From contig NZ_MUKP01000043.1 in NCBI RefSeq assembly GCF_002081715.1, positions 1 through 39,471 of the forward strand: a stretch of 39,471 nucleotides of DNA, in the 5' to 3' direction. This document shows positions 1 through 8,425 of the stretch, in pieces. A program made the position numbers and the translations under genes. This DNA is from Nocardia donostiensis (lineage in GTDB: Bacteria > Actinomycetota > Actinomycetes > Mycobacteriales > Mycobacteriaceae). Within the stretch, counting starts at the first letter, position 1, and every line of letters starts with the position of its first letter. The notes under the pieces were generated by a model, which had not been told where the DNA came from, did not search any database, and was given only the letters and a program-made list of their open reading frames with translations.

Positions 1-266
1 AACAGCAGTAGCGGCGGCAGCACCAGCGTGGTGAACAGCCCGCGCAGCCGCACGGCGAGCACAGCCGCCAGACAGCCGATCACATACATGGTGGAGAACG
101 AACCGGTGAGCTCGCTGCCGTCGCCGAGAAGATCGATCAGGAAGCCCAGGAAGGTGAAGGCAACCGCGATCAACACGGCGGCGCCGGCCGAGACGCCCGG
201 GACCGTCGGCAGGATCGAACGTTGCGGCGCGGGCACCCTGGTTCGCACGCGTTGGGAAGCAGCCAC
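1..266 (-). CDS. DUF6542-type membrane protein (5' part only)
   Basis: The minus strand reads an open frame from a GTG at 266 to the window edge, so only about 88 N-terminal residues are visible. After a short basic N-terminus (residues 1-25) there are two hydrophobic segments, about residues 27-45 (AAVLIAVAFTFLGFLID) and 58-88. This matches the short DUF6542 membrane proteins of mycobacteria and nocardiae (Rv1111c type), which have no assigned function. In M. tuberculosis such a gene lies beside ychF, which is also in this window, though 16 kb away. TAGTGT (279-274) lies 7 bases upstream of the GTG, which suits a leaderless transcript. The family call is from memory of the fold pattern. Confidence 0.65.
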   Translation of the reverse strand, partial: MAASQRVRTRVPAPQRSILPTVPGVSAGAAVLIAVAFTFLGFLIDLLGDGSELTGSFSTMYVIGCLAAVLAVRLRGLFTTLVLPPLLL

Positions 267-567
267 GTAGGGAACACTATCGTCCGCGACGCTTCTCGGT
301 GTTACGGCACGGCCGCTGATCCCATGATTCCCGGCCTCGAAACAGGACTCCGGAATCATTGATAGCTGCTATGACGCGAAAGTGGTAGTGCCCACCGGGA
401 TGCCGAATCGGCATGAACGACGGGCATGCTGCCCTGGATCACCTACACCATCGGCGCCGTCACATCGAGTACACAGAACACGCGTGTCGCAGAACACCCC
501 CGGCGTGTCCCTGAAGATCGCCGAGACCTGATTGCCTCTGCCGGTGGCTTGGCTTACCGTTCGCGAC
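267..567. other. Divergent intergenic region, DUF6542 gene / sbcD
   Basis: About 300 bases without a convincing gene. It separates two divergent genes. At its left edge TAGTGT sits 7 bases before the DUF6542 GTG, and at its right edge TACCGT (555-560) sits 7 bases before the sbcD ATG. Both spacings suit leaderless promoters. Open frames across it are antisense extensions of sbcD shadows and have no ribosome-binding site. Confidence 0.5.
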
Positions 568-1746
568 ATGCGAATCCTGCACACCTCGGACTGGCATATC
601 GGCCGCACCTTCCACGGTGTCGATCTGCTGCCCGACCAGGAGCGGGTGCTGACCGCGATCGCCGAAATCGTCGCGGCCGAAGCGGTGGACGCGGTGGTGT
701 TGCCGGGCGACGTGTACGACCGGTCGATTCCCAGCGCGGACGCGATCGCGGTGTGCAATCGGGGATTCGAGGCCATCCGGGAGGCGGGCGCGCAGATCGT
801 CGCCACCTCCGGCAATCACGATTCCCCCGCGCGGTTGGGTGCGGGAGCGAGTTTCGCAGCCGCAGGCGGGCTGCATCTGCGCACCACTATCGCCGCCGCC
901 GACCGGCCGGTGCGGCTCACCGACGAACACGGCGAGATCGCCTGCTACGGCATCCCTTACCTGGAGCCGGAGGTGGCGCGCGGCGAACTCGGTATCCCGC
1001 GGGCCCGTTCGCATGCCGAAGTGCTCACCGCCGCGCTGGAGCGGATCAGGGCCGATATCTCGCGCCGTCCCACGGCGCGGACGGTGCTGCTGGCGCACGC
1101 ATTCGTCGTCGGGGGTCAGGCAACCGGGTCGGAACGCTCCATTTCCTCCGGCGGAGTGGAAACCGTGCCGTTGAGCATGTTCGACACCGGCGAATTCGAC
1201 TATGTGGCGCTGGGGCATCTCCATTCGCCGCAGACCTTGGCCGAGTCGGTGCGGTATTCCGGTTCGCCGCTGCCGTATTCCTTCGGTGAGAATTCGCATC
1301 GTAAAGCGGTGTGGATCGTCGATCTCGGCGCCTCCGGTTTGCAGGAGGTGCGACGGCATGAGCTGCCGCTGGTCCGCGGGCTGAGCCGGCTCACCGGGAC
1401 CTTGGACGAACTGCTGAACGACACCGAATACGAGCAGGTGCGCAACCACTATGTGTCGGCGACGTTGACCGATTACGCTCGGCCCGTCGATGCCATGCGC
1501 AAACTACGGGAGCGTTTCCCGTATGCGGTGCATGTGGAATGGGAGCGTCCGCAAGGCAACCCTGAACTGCGGTATCGAGAGCGGGTGCGCGGGCGAGGAG
1601 ATACCGAGGTGGCGCACAGCTTCCTCACCGATGTGCGCGGCGAACCCAGCCCCGCCGAGATGGCGTGGATGGAGCGTGCCATCGCCGCGGCGCTGCGCGA
1701 CCCCGGATCCGCCACCGCCGCCACCGTTGCGGGCCCAACCGCATGA
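568..1746 (+). CDS. sbcD: Nuclease SbcCD subunit D (Mre11-type)
   Basis: 392-residue metallophosphoesterase subunit of the SbcCD (Mre11-Rad50-like) complex, which cleaves hairpins and DNA ends during double-strand-break processing in the cytoplasm. The metal-binding motifs are in order: D8-x-H10 (SDWHIG), GDVYD at 47-51, GNHD at 82-85, an HAF motif around residue 173 and GHLH at 216-219. The start was placed at the ATG that gives MRILHTSDWH, the usual SbcD N-terminus. An upstream in-frame ATG at 532 would add 12 residues unlike the family. TACCGT at 555-560 suggests leaderless transcription. The stop overlaps the sbcC start as ATGA, so the two are translationally coupled. Confidence 0.95.
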   Translation: MRILHTSDWHIGRTFHGVDLLPDQERVLTAIAEIVAAEAVDAVVLPGDVYDRSIPSADAIAVCNRGFEAIREAGAQIVATSGNHDSPARLGAGASFAAAGGLHLRTTIAAADRPVRLTDEHGEIACYGIPYLEPEVARGELGIPRARSHAEVLTAALERIRADISRRPTARTVLLAHAFVVGGQATGSERSISSGGVETVPLSMFDTGEFDYVALGHLHSPQTLAESVRYSGSPLPYSFGENSHRKAVWIVDLGASGLQEVRRHELPLVRGLSRLTGTLDELLNDTEYEQVRNHYVSATLTDYARPVDAMRKLRERFPYAVHVEWERPQGNPELRYRERVRGRGDTEVAHSFLTDVRGEPSPAEMAWMERAIAAALRDPGSATAATVAGPTA

Positions 1747-4700
1747 GGCTGCATCGGCTGGAGATGGTCGCGTTCGGCCCGTTCGCCGAAACCACCGTTG
1801 TCGACTTCGACGCGCTCGGCGCCGACGGACTGTTCCTGCTGCACGGGCAGACCGGGGCGGGTAAGACCACGGTGCTCGATGCGATTGCGTTCGCGCTGTA
1901 CGGGCGGGTGCCGGGTGCGCGTGGGGAAAGTAAACGGCTGCACTCCGATCACGCATCCCCGCAGACCCCGCCACGTGTGGAGCTGGAGGCGACTCTGGGG
2001 GGCCGCCGAGTGCTGTTGACCCGAAGCCCCGAATTCGAGCGCCCCAAACTCCGCGGCACCGGAACCCGTATCGAACAGCCCAAAGCCGCATTGGCGTGGC
2101 TGGACGGTCAGGGTGAGAACCTGTCCCGCATCCCGGATATCGGCGAGGTAGTCACCCGGCTCCTGGGGATGAGCGCCGACCAGTTCTTCCAGGTCGTACT
2201 GCTACCGCAGGGTGATTTCGCCCGCTTCCTGCGTGCCGAGAACGAAGAACGCGAAAAACTGCTCGAGAAGCTGTTCGAGACCCAGCGTTTCGGCGCGGCC
2301 GAGCAGTGGCTGGCCGAGCGGCGCCGCGCCTCCGAGGCCCAGCTCGCCCAGCACAGCCGCAATGTGGAAAACCTGATCGTGCAGGTCGCCGTCACCGCCG
2401 GTATCGCGGCCACCGAAACCGTCGGCCCACTGGAAGCCGTCGAATGGTCGCAAGACCTGCTCATCGCCGCCCGAGCCGAGCTGTCGACAGCGACCGCCGA
2501 ACTCGAACTCCGGCGCAAGGAATCGACGCATGCGGATGCCCTGGCCGAAGAAGAGCGCCGGTCGGCCGAGCTGCGCCGCCGCATGGCAGCGGCACAGCAG
2601 CAACTCGACGAATACGCCGCCACCGCCGACCGCCGCGCCGCCGACGAGGCCGAACTAGACCGAGCCCGCCGCGCCGCCCCGATCGCCGCCGCCTTGGACG
2701 AAGCCCGCACAGCAGTGCGAGCCGCGCGCCACCGCGACAACGAGACCGAGCGCGCCGCACTCCGCTTACGTCGACTGGTCAGCGAACCCGCGAGCCGGGA
2801 CATTCCAGGTGTCGAGCTCGTCCAGGCCACAGTCGGCGCGGATGAAAACGCAACGAGCACCGCCGAGCGCTCCAGCGTCGAAACGCCGCTGAACAGCGCA
2901 GTAGCAGCCGCCGGCAACGCGGTGGGTACGAAGGAATCCGACAGCTCCGGAGTCAAGCCCGTTGGCGACGATGCTCAGGACGCTGTCGCCGATAGTGCTG
3001 TGGGTGAGCGAGATTCCCGCGACGCCGACCTCGATGCGTCGATCCGCCGATGGAGCGCCCATCTCGGCACCCTCGACGAGGTCCGTGCAGATGCGACCGC
3101 CGCGCAGCAGCTGAGCGCGGAGCTGGCGGAGTTGCGTGCCGAAAACGCCGAGCTGGGCGAGGTTTCGGTGCGGTTGACCCGGCGGCGTGCCGAGCTGCCG
3201 CAGTTCGTGGCCGCCGCCGAAACCCGGTCGCGGGAAGCGTCGGAGGCGAGTGCGGCGCTGCCCGGGCTTACCGCGGATTGCGAACGTCTACAAGCTGCCG
3301 CGAGCGCCGCCGTCGAGCTCGCCAAGCGCCGCACCGCCCTCGACCACGCAAGGGTCGAACTGGAAACCGCTCGCACCGCCCACCTCGACGCGAAGGAACG
3401 GGTGCTACAGCTGCGGGAACGCAGACTGGCGGGGATGGCAGCCGAACTGGCGGGGCGCTTGGCCGAGGGGCAGCCGTGTACGGTGTGCGGGTCGGTCGAC
3501 CATCCCGACCCCGCTCGCCCCGCACCCAGCGCGGTCTCCAAGGACGCCGAGGACGCGGCCGCCGCCGAAGAACAGGCCGCAGAGGCGGTCAGGGACCGTG
3601 CCCTGGCCACGATTACCGGTATCGAACGCGATATCGAGGCACTGATCGCCCGCGGCGGCGATACCGACCGGGTCGAACTCGCCGCGGCTCTGCGCACCGC
3701 CACCGACCGCTACACCGATGCCGCCGACCTGGCCGACCAGGTGGAGTCCGCGGCCGCCGAACTCACCCGGCTGCGCGCCGAGGAATCCCGCCTGCACGAC
3801 GAACTACGCGCCACCGAAACCACCCGCGGAACCATCACCACCCGCATTGCCGCCGCCGAAACCCGGCTGCACGAACTCGACGGCCGCCTCCGCGCTGCCG
3901 CCGGAGCCGACCAGGCCATCGATCGCCGCCGCAACCGCCTCGAATCCCTGATCGCCGCCGCAACCGCCCTCCGCGACGCCCGCGCTGCCGCCGCCTCGGC
4001 CTGGGCGCAGGCGATCACCACCGCCCAGAGGGTGGAAAAACTCGCGCTGGAAGCCGGTTTCGTTCCCGATGCAGTCATCGCGGCGAGCGAAGCCGGAACA
4101 CGCCTGGGGCAGCAGCTCGACGGTGATCCTTCACATCAGAGGACCTCGGACCGGCACAGGACGGAACAGGCAGGCAGCGCACCGACTGCTTCGCCCGAGA
4201 AAGCCGCCCGCACGCTGGAGGCACACGGCGAACGGCGATGCGGCACGGACCCGGCCGCACGTTTGCTCTGGGGTGACGAGTCGGGCTCGGCGTCCGCCGT
4301 GTCGCAGGAAGGGAACGCGGCTGGTGCGCCGACTCCGGCGACGCGGCCGGCTCGGCGGATACATGCCGATTCACCGTGGCAGGAAGTCATTGCCCTACTG
4401 GCCGAGTACGCGAAGGTGATCGCCGAGGCATCACGGCCCGCGCAGCGGTTGGAACAGTTGGAGGAAGCCCTGCTCGCCGCCGACCGGTCGCGCGCACATG
4501 CGGAAGCTGTGCTGGCCGAGCCGGAAATCCAGGCTGCGGCCGCGACCGAGCCCCGTGACCTGGCTGCTCTGCACGAAGCGGTGCGGGTGGCTCGAGCAGA
4601 CCTGGATGCCGCGGTGGCGGCCCACGCTGAGGCGTCGGCGCGGGTTAGTGGCCTGGAGGAGTTGAGCGGTCAGCTGTGGGCGGCGGTCGATATGGTTGCG

Positions 4701-5264
4701 CCCGCTCAACGCCAACACGAGGAGCTGGCTGCCCTGGCCGAGGTGGTCGCGGGCCGGGGCGCGAACAACCGTCGCATGTCGCTGCGCTCCTATGTGCTTG
4801 CCGCCCGGCTGGAGGAGGTGGCGCTGGCCGGTTCGGTGCGGTTGCGCCGCATGTCCGGTGGCCGCTACGAATTCGTGCACACCGACAAAGCGGGCCCACG
4901 CGGTCGCCGCGGCGGGCTCGGCCTCGATATCCGGGACGATTACACCGGAGCGATCCGTCCCGCCAAAACACTCTCCGGCGGCGAAACATTCATGGCGTCA
5001 TTGGCTTTGGCGCTCGGCCTGGCCGATACGGTTGCGGCCGAATCCGGCGGCGTCGTCCTGGATACCCTTTTCATCGACGAAGGCTTCGGCGGCCTCGACG
5101 CCGACACCCTCGACGCGGTCATGGGCGTCCTCGACGAACTCCGCGCGGGCGGCCGCGTCGTCGGCATCGTCAGTCACGTCGACGAAATGCGCCAGCGCAT
5201 CCCCAGCCGCCTCCACGTCATCCGCGGCCGCACCGGTTCCCACCTCCGCGCCACCGTCGCCTGA
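1743..5264 (+). CDS. sbcC: Nuclease SbcCD subunit C (Rad50-type ATPase)
   Basis: 1173-residue SMC-like ATPase partner of SbcD. The Walker A GQTGAGKT is near residues 34-41, the zinc hook C579-T-V-C582 lies at the apex of the coiled coils, the ABC signature LSGGE is near 1077 and Walker B (TLFIDEGFGGLD) is near 1108-1119. Long Ala/Glu/Arg-rich coiled-coil arms lie either side of the hook. The protein is longer than typical SbcC (about 1000-1050). Two low-complexity stretches, about residues 346-431 and 793-877, are rich in Ser, Thr, Asp, Gly and Pro, lack heptads and look like insertions in the two arms at roughly comparable distances from the hook. The start ATG overlaps the sbcD stop. Confidence 0.95.
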   Translation: MRLHRLEMVAFGPFAETTVVDFDALGADGLFLLHGQTGAGKTTVLDAIAFALYGRVPGARGESKRLHSDHASPQTPPRVELEATLGGRRVLLTRSPEFERPKLRGTGTRIEQPKAALAWLDGQGENLSRIPDIGEVVTRLLGMSADQFFQVVLLPQGDFARFLRAENEEREKLLEKLFETQRFGAAEQWLAERRRASEAQLAQHSRNVENLIVQVAVTAGIAATETVGPLEAVEWSQDLLIAARAELSTATAELELRRKESTHADALAEEERRSAELRRRMAAAQQQLDEYAATADRRAADEAELDRARRAAPIAAALDEARTAVRAARHRDNETERAALRLRRLVSEPASRDIPGVELVQATVGADENATSTAERSSVETPLNSAVAAAGNAVGTKESDSSGVKPVGDDAQDAVADSAVGERDSRDADLDASIRRWSAHLGTLDEVRADATAAQQLSAELAELRAENAELGEVSVRLTRRRAELPQFVAAAETRSREASEASAALPGLTADCERLQAAASAAVELAKRRTALDHARVELETARTAHLDAKERVLQLRERRLAGMAAELAGRLAEGQPCTVCGSVDHPDPARPAPSAVSKDAEDAAAAEEQAAEAVRDRALATITGIERDIEALIARGGDTDRVELAAALRTATDRYTDAADLADQVESAAAELTRLRAEESRLHDELRATETTRGTITTRIAAAETRLHELDGRLRAAAGADQAIDRRRNRLESLIAAATALRDARAAAASAWAQAITTAQRVEKLALEAGFVPDAVIAASEAGTRLGQQLDGDPSHQRTSDRHRTEQAGSAPTASPEKAARTLEAHGERRCGTDPAARLLWGDESGSASAVSQEGNAAGAPTPATRPARRIHADSPWQEVIALLAEYAKVIAEASRPAQRLEQLEEALLAADRSRAHAEAVLAEPEIQAAAATEPRDLAALHEAVRVARADLDAAVAAHAEASARVSGLEELSGQLWAAVDMVAPAQRQHEELAALAEVVAGRGANNRRMSLRSYVLAARLEEVALAGSVRLRRMSGGRYEFVHTDKAGPRGRRGGLGLDIRDDYTGAIRPAKTLSGGETFMASLALALGLADTVAAESGGVVLDTLFIDEGFGGLDADTLDAVMGVLDELRAGGRVVGIVSHVDEMRQRIPSRLHVIRGRTGSHLRATVA

Positions 5265-5280
5265 CGCCGCCACTCCTCGG

Positions 5281-5308
5281 GTATATACTATCTGCGGGGA
5301 TCGTATAT
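5281..5308. promoter_or_regulatory. vapBC promoter and operator
   Basis: The inverted repeat ATATAC (5283-5288) and GTATAT (5303-5308) has 14 bases between its arms, about two helical turns centre to centre. It overlaps a good -10 box, TATACT (5284-5289), and lies just before the vapB ribosome-binding site GGAGG (5309-5313). Inverted repeats of this kind over the promoter are the usual binding sites by which VapB or VapBC represses its own operon. The repeat is seen directly and its role is inferred. Confidence 0.65.
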
Positions 5309-5320
5309 GGAGGCAGTGAT

Positions 5321-5527
5321 ATGACGAAGCGGTTGATCGATATAGACGACGATTTGCTGGCCACTGCTCGGCAGGAGCTGGGCACCACGGGTGTTTCCGA
5401 CACGGTTCGCGCTGCCCTGCATGCGGCAGCGGTGGCGGCTGCCCGAGCCCGCCAAGTGGAATGGCTGACAGAAGGGGGCATGGAGGAAATGGCGGATCGA
5501 GAACACCGGGATCAGGTGTGGCGCTGA
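5321..5527 (+). CDS. vapB: VapB-type antitoxin
   Basis: 68-residue antitoxin. The N-terminal part MTKRLIDIDDDLLATARQEL followed by GTTGVSDTVRAAL is a ribbon-helix-helix DNA-binding motif of the VapB type found in actinobacteria. The acidic and basic C-terminal tail (EWLTEGGMEEM, then ADREHRDQ) is the expected toxin-binding segment. GGAGG lies 7 bases before the ATG. The gene overlaps vapC by 10 bases, as is common in these modules. It should neutralise the VapC toxin and, with it, repress the promoter through the repeat at 5283-5308. Confidence 0.85.
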   Translation: MTKRLIDIDDDLLATARQELGTTGVSDTVRAALHAAAVAAARARQVEWLTEGGMEEMADREHRDQVWR

Positions 5528-5940
5528 TCGCGCGGTATCTGATCGACACCAGTGCGGCTGCCCGGATCGGTAATGCAGATGTGGCCCGGCAACTCGTCCC
5601 GTTGATAACAGGAGGGTTGGTGGCGACCTGCGCCACACTCGACGCCGAAGCGCTCTACAGCGCCTGCAGTCCTGCCCACTATGAGCAGTTGCGTGCTGAT
5701 CGGCGCGCCGCCTATGAATACCTTCCGGCCGACGACGAGCACTGGCAGCGCGCATTCGCCATTCAGCGGGAACTCGCCCGCATCGGCAAGCATCGTGTAA
5801 TGGGTATGGCGGACTTGCTCACTGCTGTTCTGGCTGTCGAACATCGACTCGTGCTCGTTCACTATGACGCCGACTTCGAATCGGTCGCCGCGGTCACCGA
5901 TCTGCATCACCGCTGGGTGGCCCCGCGAGGCAGCCTCTAG
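5518..5940 (+). CDS. vapC: VapC-type PIN-domain ribonuclease toxin
   Basis: 140-residue PIN-domain protein. The conserved acidic residues are visible: D10 in YLIDTS, E44 in LDAEALYS, D99 in MGMADLLTA and D117/D119 in HYDADF. PIN toxins cleave specific RNAs, often tRNA or rRNA loops, with Mg2+. The start is taken as the GTG at 5518, which gives the usual short N-terminus directly before the first Asp and a 10-base overlap with vapB. An in-frame ATG at 5461 would add 19 unrelated residues. All four acidic positions are intact, so the toxin is probably active. Confidence 0.88.
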   Translation: MALIARYLIDTSAAARIGNADVARQLVPLITGGLVATCATLDAEALYSACSPAHYEQLRADRRAAYEYLPADDEHWQRAFAIQRELARIGKHRVMGMADLLTAVLAVEHRLVLVHYDADFESVAAVTDLHHRWVAPRGSL

Positions 5941-6468
5941 CTATGCCTCATGGTCGAGCAGCCACTGTTTGGCGGGCAGTCCCCAGCGGAAACCGCCGAG
6001 CGTGCCGTCGGTGCGCACGATGCGATGGCAGGGCACGAACAGGGCGGCGGCATTACGGGCGCAGGCATTGGCGGCGGCGCGGGTGGCGGCGGGACGGCCT
6101 GCGCGGGCGGCGAATTCGGTGTAGGTGAGCGGGCCACCCGCGGGGACTGCGCGCAGCACCTGCCAGGCATGCTGGAGGAACTCGCCGGAGTGCTGCCGGA
6201 CCGGGACGCTGTCGACGGCGGTGAGGTCGCCGCGGTGATAGTCGATGACGGCGCGGGTCACCGCGCCGAGGGAATCGCGTTCACGCAGCGTGTCCGGCCG
6301 CAGGGAGGTGTGGACGAGGCCGCGCAGGGCGTCCGCGTCGGCAGTCCAGCCCGCGGCAAGTACCGCGCCGTCACCGTCGACGAGGGTGGTGAACGGGCCG
6401 ATCGAGGTGGAAACGGTGGCGAAATCCGCGGTGCGCACGGCGGTTTCGGCAATAAGTGTGGTGGTCAT
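5941..6468 (-). CDS. ogt: Methylated-DNA-protein cysteine methyltransferase
   Basis: 175-residue Ogt/MGMT protein that transfers the alkyl group from O6-alkylguanine in DNA to its own cysteine and is consumed in doing so. The active-site motif VPCHRIV and the preceding helix-turn-helix region (TYTEFAARAGRPAATRAAANA) are present, and the C-terminal GGFRWGLPAKQWLLDHE is typical. The start ATG overlaps the stop of the upstream Ada-AlkA gene as ATGA, which excludes the longer open frame and shows coupling. The same alkA-ogt order is found in M. tuberculosis (Rv1317c-Rv1316c). Its stop codon directly abuts the convergent vapC stop. Confidence 0.95.
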   Translation of the reverse strand: MTTTLIAETAVRTADFATVSTSIGPFTTLVDGDGAVLAAGWTADADALRGLVHTSLRPDTLRERDSLGAVTRAVIDYHRGDLTAVDSVPVRQHSGEFLQHAWQVLRAVPAGGPLTYTEFAARAGRPAATRAAANACARNAAALFVPCHRIVRTDGTLGGFRWGLPAKQWLLDHEA

Positions 6469-7958
6469 CGGGAACTCGCTTTCGATTTGGTGGCGGTGGT
6501 CGTTGCTGCGGCGGTGCGGGCACTCAGCGCGGTATGCCACAGCTGCATGGACAGATAGGAGCGCCACGGCGCCCAGCGGCCGGTGTCGGTCAGGTCTATA
6601 TCGAGCAGGGTTGCGCCCTGACGGACCACCAGGTCGGTGCTCAACAGGATGTCGGGGTCGGCCAGCAACCGCATGGTCACATAGTCGGCGGTCCACGGCC
6701 CGACCCCGTCCAAGGCCAGCAGATCGCGGCGCAAATCCACGGCTGTGCGACCCTGGTGCAACACCAGGTCGCCGGAGGCCAGCGCCTCGGCGACGGCGAT
6801 GATGGAACGGACCCGGCGAGCCGGACCGGTCAACACTTCCGCGCCCCGCTCGGCGATGGCCTCCGGCGTCGGGAACAGCCGCGGTACCGCACCATTGGAC
6901 AGATCACCCAGCGCGGACACCAGCCGCGAGGTCTGCTTGGCCGCGGCGGGAAGGGATATCTGCTGGCCGATCATGGTGCGCAGCAGCAACTCCGCTGGGT
7001 CCAGGCTGCCCGGCACCCGGATACCGGGGAGGAAACGCCCGCGGCCAGGAGAGTTGTCGTCGACACCCAGCGCTTCGTCGATACCCACCGGGTCGGCGTC
7101 CAGATCCAGGAAATGCCGCAAGCGTGCCACGGTGGGCGCCAGGTCACGCATATCGTGTAACGCCAGCTCGGCCCGCACATGGTCGCGCTGGAAGCCGATG
7201 CGGATCGCGGCGTGACCGTGCGGTGTGCGCAGGTTCCGGGTGTAGCAGCGATCCTCCCAGAGTTCGAGCCCCGGCACCGCGTGCGCGGACAGGAACCACT
7301 CCATCCACGCCTTGTCCAGCGGCTCCCGATAAGGCAGGCGCAGGGACAGGGTGCCGTTGGTGATCGGGGCGGATCGCCCGTTGGCGCGGCGGACTTCGGT
7401 GCGCATGGTGGTGGGGCTGACCGCGAACACCTCGCGCACCGTGTCGTTGAACTGCCGGATGCTGGCGAACCCGGCCGCGAACGCGATATCCGACATCGGC
7501 ATATTCGTGGTCTGGATCAGCAGCCGCGCGGTGTGCGCGCGATGAGCCCGCGCCAATGCCAGCGGCCCGGCGCCGAGTTCGCTGGTCAGCACCCGGGTGA
7601 GCTGGCGTTGCGAATAGCCGAGCGTGGCCGCCAGCGCGGGTACGCCGCCGCGTTCGATCACCCCGTCGCCGATCAACCGCATAGCGCGTGCGGCCAGATC
7701 GGCGCGGGTATTCCACAGTGGCGAGCCCGGTGCGGCGTCCGGCAGGCAGCGACGGCAGGCCCGGTAGCCCGCCTGCTGTGCCGCGGCCGCGGTGGGGAGA
7801 AACGTGACGTTCGCGCGTTTGGGCGTGATCGCCGGACAGGAAGGGCGACAATAGATCCCGGTGGTCCGTACCGCCGTGAAGAACTGCCCGTCGAAACGGG
7901 AGTCGCGGGTGGAGACCGCGCGGTAGCAGCGTTCGAAATCCAATGCCGTCAACGTCAC
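6465..7958 (-). CDS. alkA: Ada-AlkA fusion: adaptive-response regulator and 3-methyladenine DNA glycosylase
   Basis: 497-residue fusion. Residues 7-80 are the Ada N-terminal zinc domain with Cys37, Cys41, Cys68 and Cys71 (YCRPSC...ACRRC), which accepts methyl groups from phosphotriesters. Residues about 90-190 form an AraC-type DNA-binding domain (LAATLGYSQRQLTRVL, IAFAAGFASIRQFNDTV). The rest is an AlkA glycosylase with the helix-hairpin-helix LDGVGPWTADYVTMR and the downstream catalytic Asp in LLSTDL. It should both sense alkylation and excise alkylated bases. The GTG at 7958 was chosen because it starts just before the conserved DFERCYRAV. An upstream frame to 8036 adds 26 unrelated residues. 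Followed directly by ogt. Confidence 0.93.
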   Translation of the reverse strand: MTLTALDFERCYRAVSTRDSRFDGQFFTAVRTTGIYCRPSCPAITPKRANVTFLPTAAAAQQAGYRACRRCLPDAAPGSPLWNTRADLAARAMRLIGDGVIERGGVPALAATLGYSQRQLTRVLTSELGAGPLALARAHRAHTARLLIQTTNMPMSDIAFAAGFASIRQFNDTVREVFAVSPTTMRTEVRRANGRSAPITNGTLSLRLPYREPLDKAWMEWFLSAHAVPGLELWEDRCYTRNLRTPHGHAAIRIGFQRDHVRAELALHDMRDLAPTVARLRHFLDLDADPVGIDEALGVDDNSPGRGRFLPGIRVPGSLDPAELLLRTMIGQQISLPAAAKQTSRLVSALGDLSNGAVPRLFPTPEAIAERGAEVLTGPARRVRSIIAVAEALASGDLVLHQGRTAVDLRRDLLALDGVGPWTADYVTMRLLADPDILLSTDLVVRQGATLLDIDLTDTGRWAPWRSYLSMQLWHTALSARTAAATTTATKSKASSR

Positions 7959-8054
7959 GTCAACCACAATTGCAGCTGACCACCAGGCGAAGCTAGCGGA
8001 AAACAGCCATATGCACCTATGATCTTGCGGCTTCAACCATGCCGCGTCCAGCCG

Positions 8055-8318
8055 TCAGCAGCAGCGGCTGGCGGGGTTGCGTTCCGCGTCGGCGTACCGC
8101 TCACGCCAGTACTCCCGCTCGCTAGGCACCGGACAGCCCGGATGCGTGCGGCGCCGGGACTGCACATATCGCTGGTAGTCACGCCCACCGAGGACGGAAT
8201 CGAACCACCAGACGACTCCCCGCGCCACCCGAGCCGCCGCATCCGGAATCCGCCGCCACAACTGTCGGCGGTGCCCGGCCGACTCGCGTGGCCACTCCGG
8301 CACAGACCGGTGCACCAT
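8055..8318 (-). CDS. YbdD/YjiX family protein, partner of CstA
   Basis: 87-residue protein. The C-terminal half has the YbdD/YjiX signature: VWWFDSVLGGRDYQRYV, then HPG, SEREYWRERYADAE and a terminal CC. Members are small proteins encoded next to CstA/BtsT transporters and are thought to help their function, though the mechanism is not known to me. The ATG at 8318 is preceded by AGGAGG with very short spacing. A GTG at 8429 that overlaps the cstA stop as GTGA would give a 124-residue product with an N-terminus unlike the family. The gap to cstA is 107 bases, and the two form one transcription unit. Confidence 0.85.
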   Translation of the reverse strand: MVHRSVPEWPRESAGHRRQLWRRIPDAAARVARGVVWWFDSVLGGRDYQRYVQSRRRTHPGCPVPSEREYWRERYADAERNPASRCC

Positions 8319-8425
8319 AGCCTCCTGCCTTTCCGATGGGCTCCCGAGGCTTCCGGCCGCTGTCGACCTGTCGGAGATTTCGCCGCCCAGGTCAACCGAA
8401 CAGCTGGGCGCGGCAAAGCGCGAGG

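Noticed and set aside
2108..2956. 282-residue Ser/Ala/Arg-rich minus-strand frame inside sbcC
   Set aside because: Antisense artefact of the GC-rich coiled-coil codons of sbcC.
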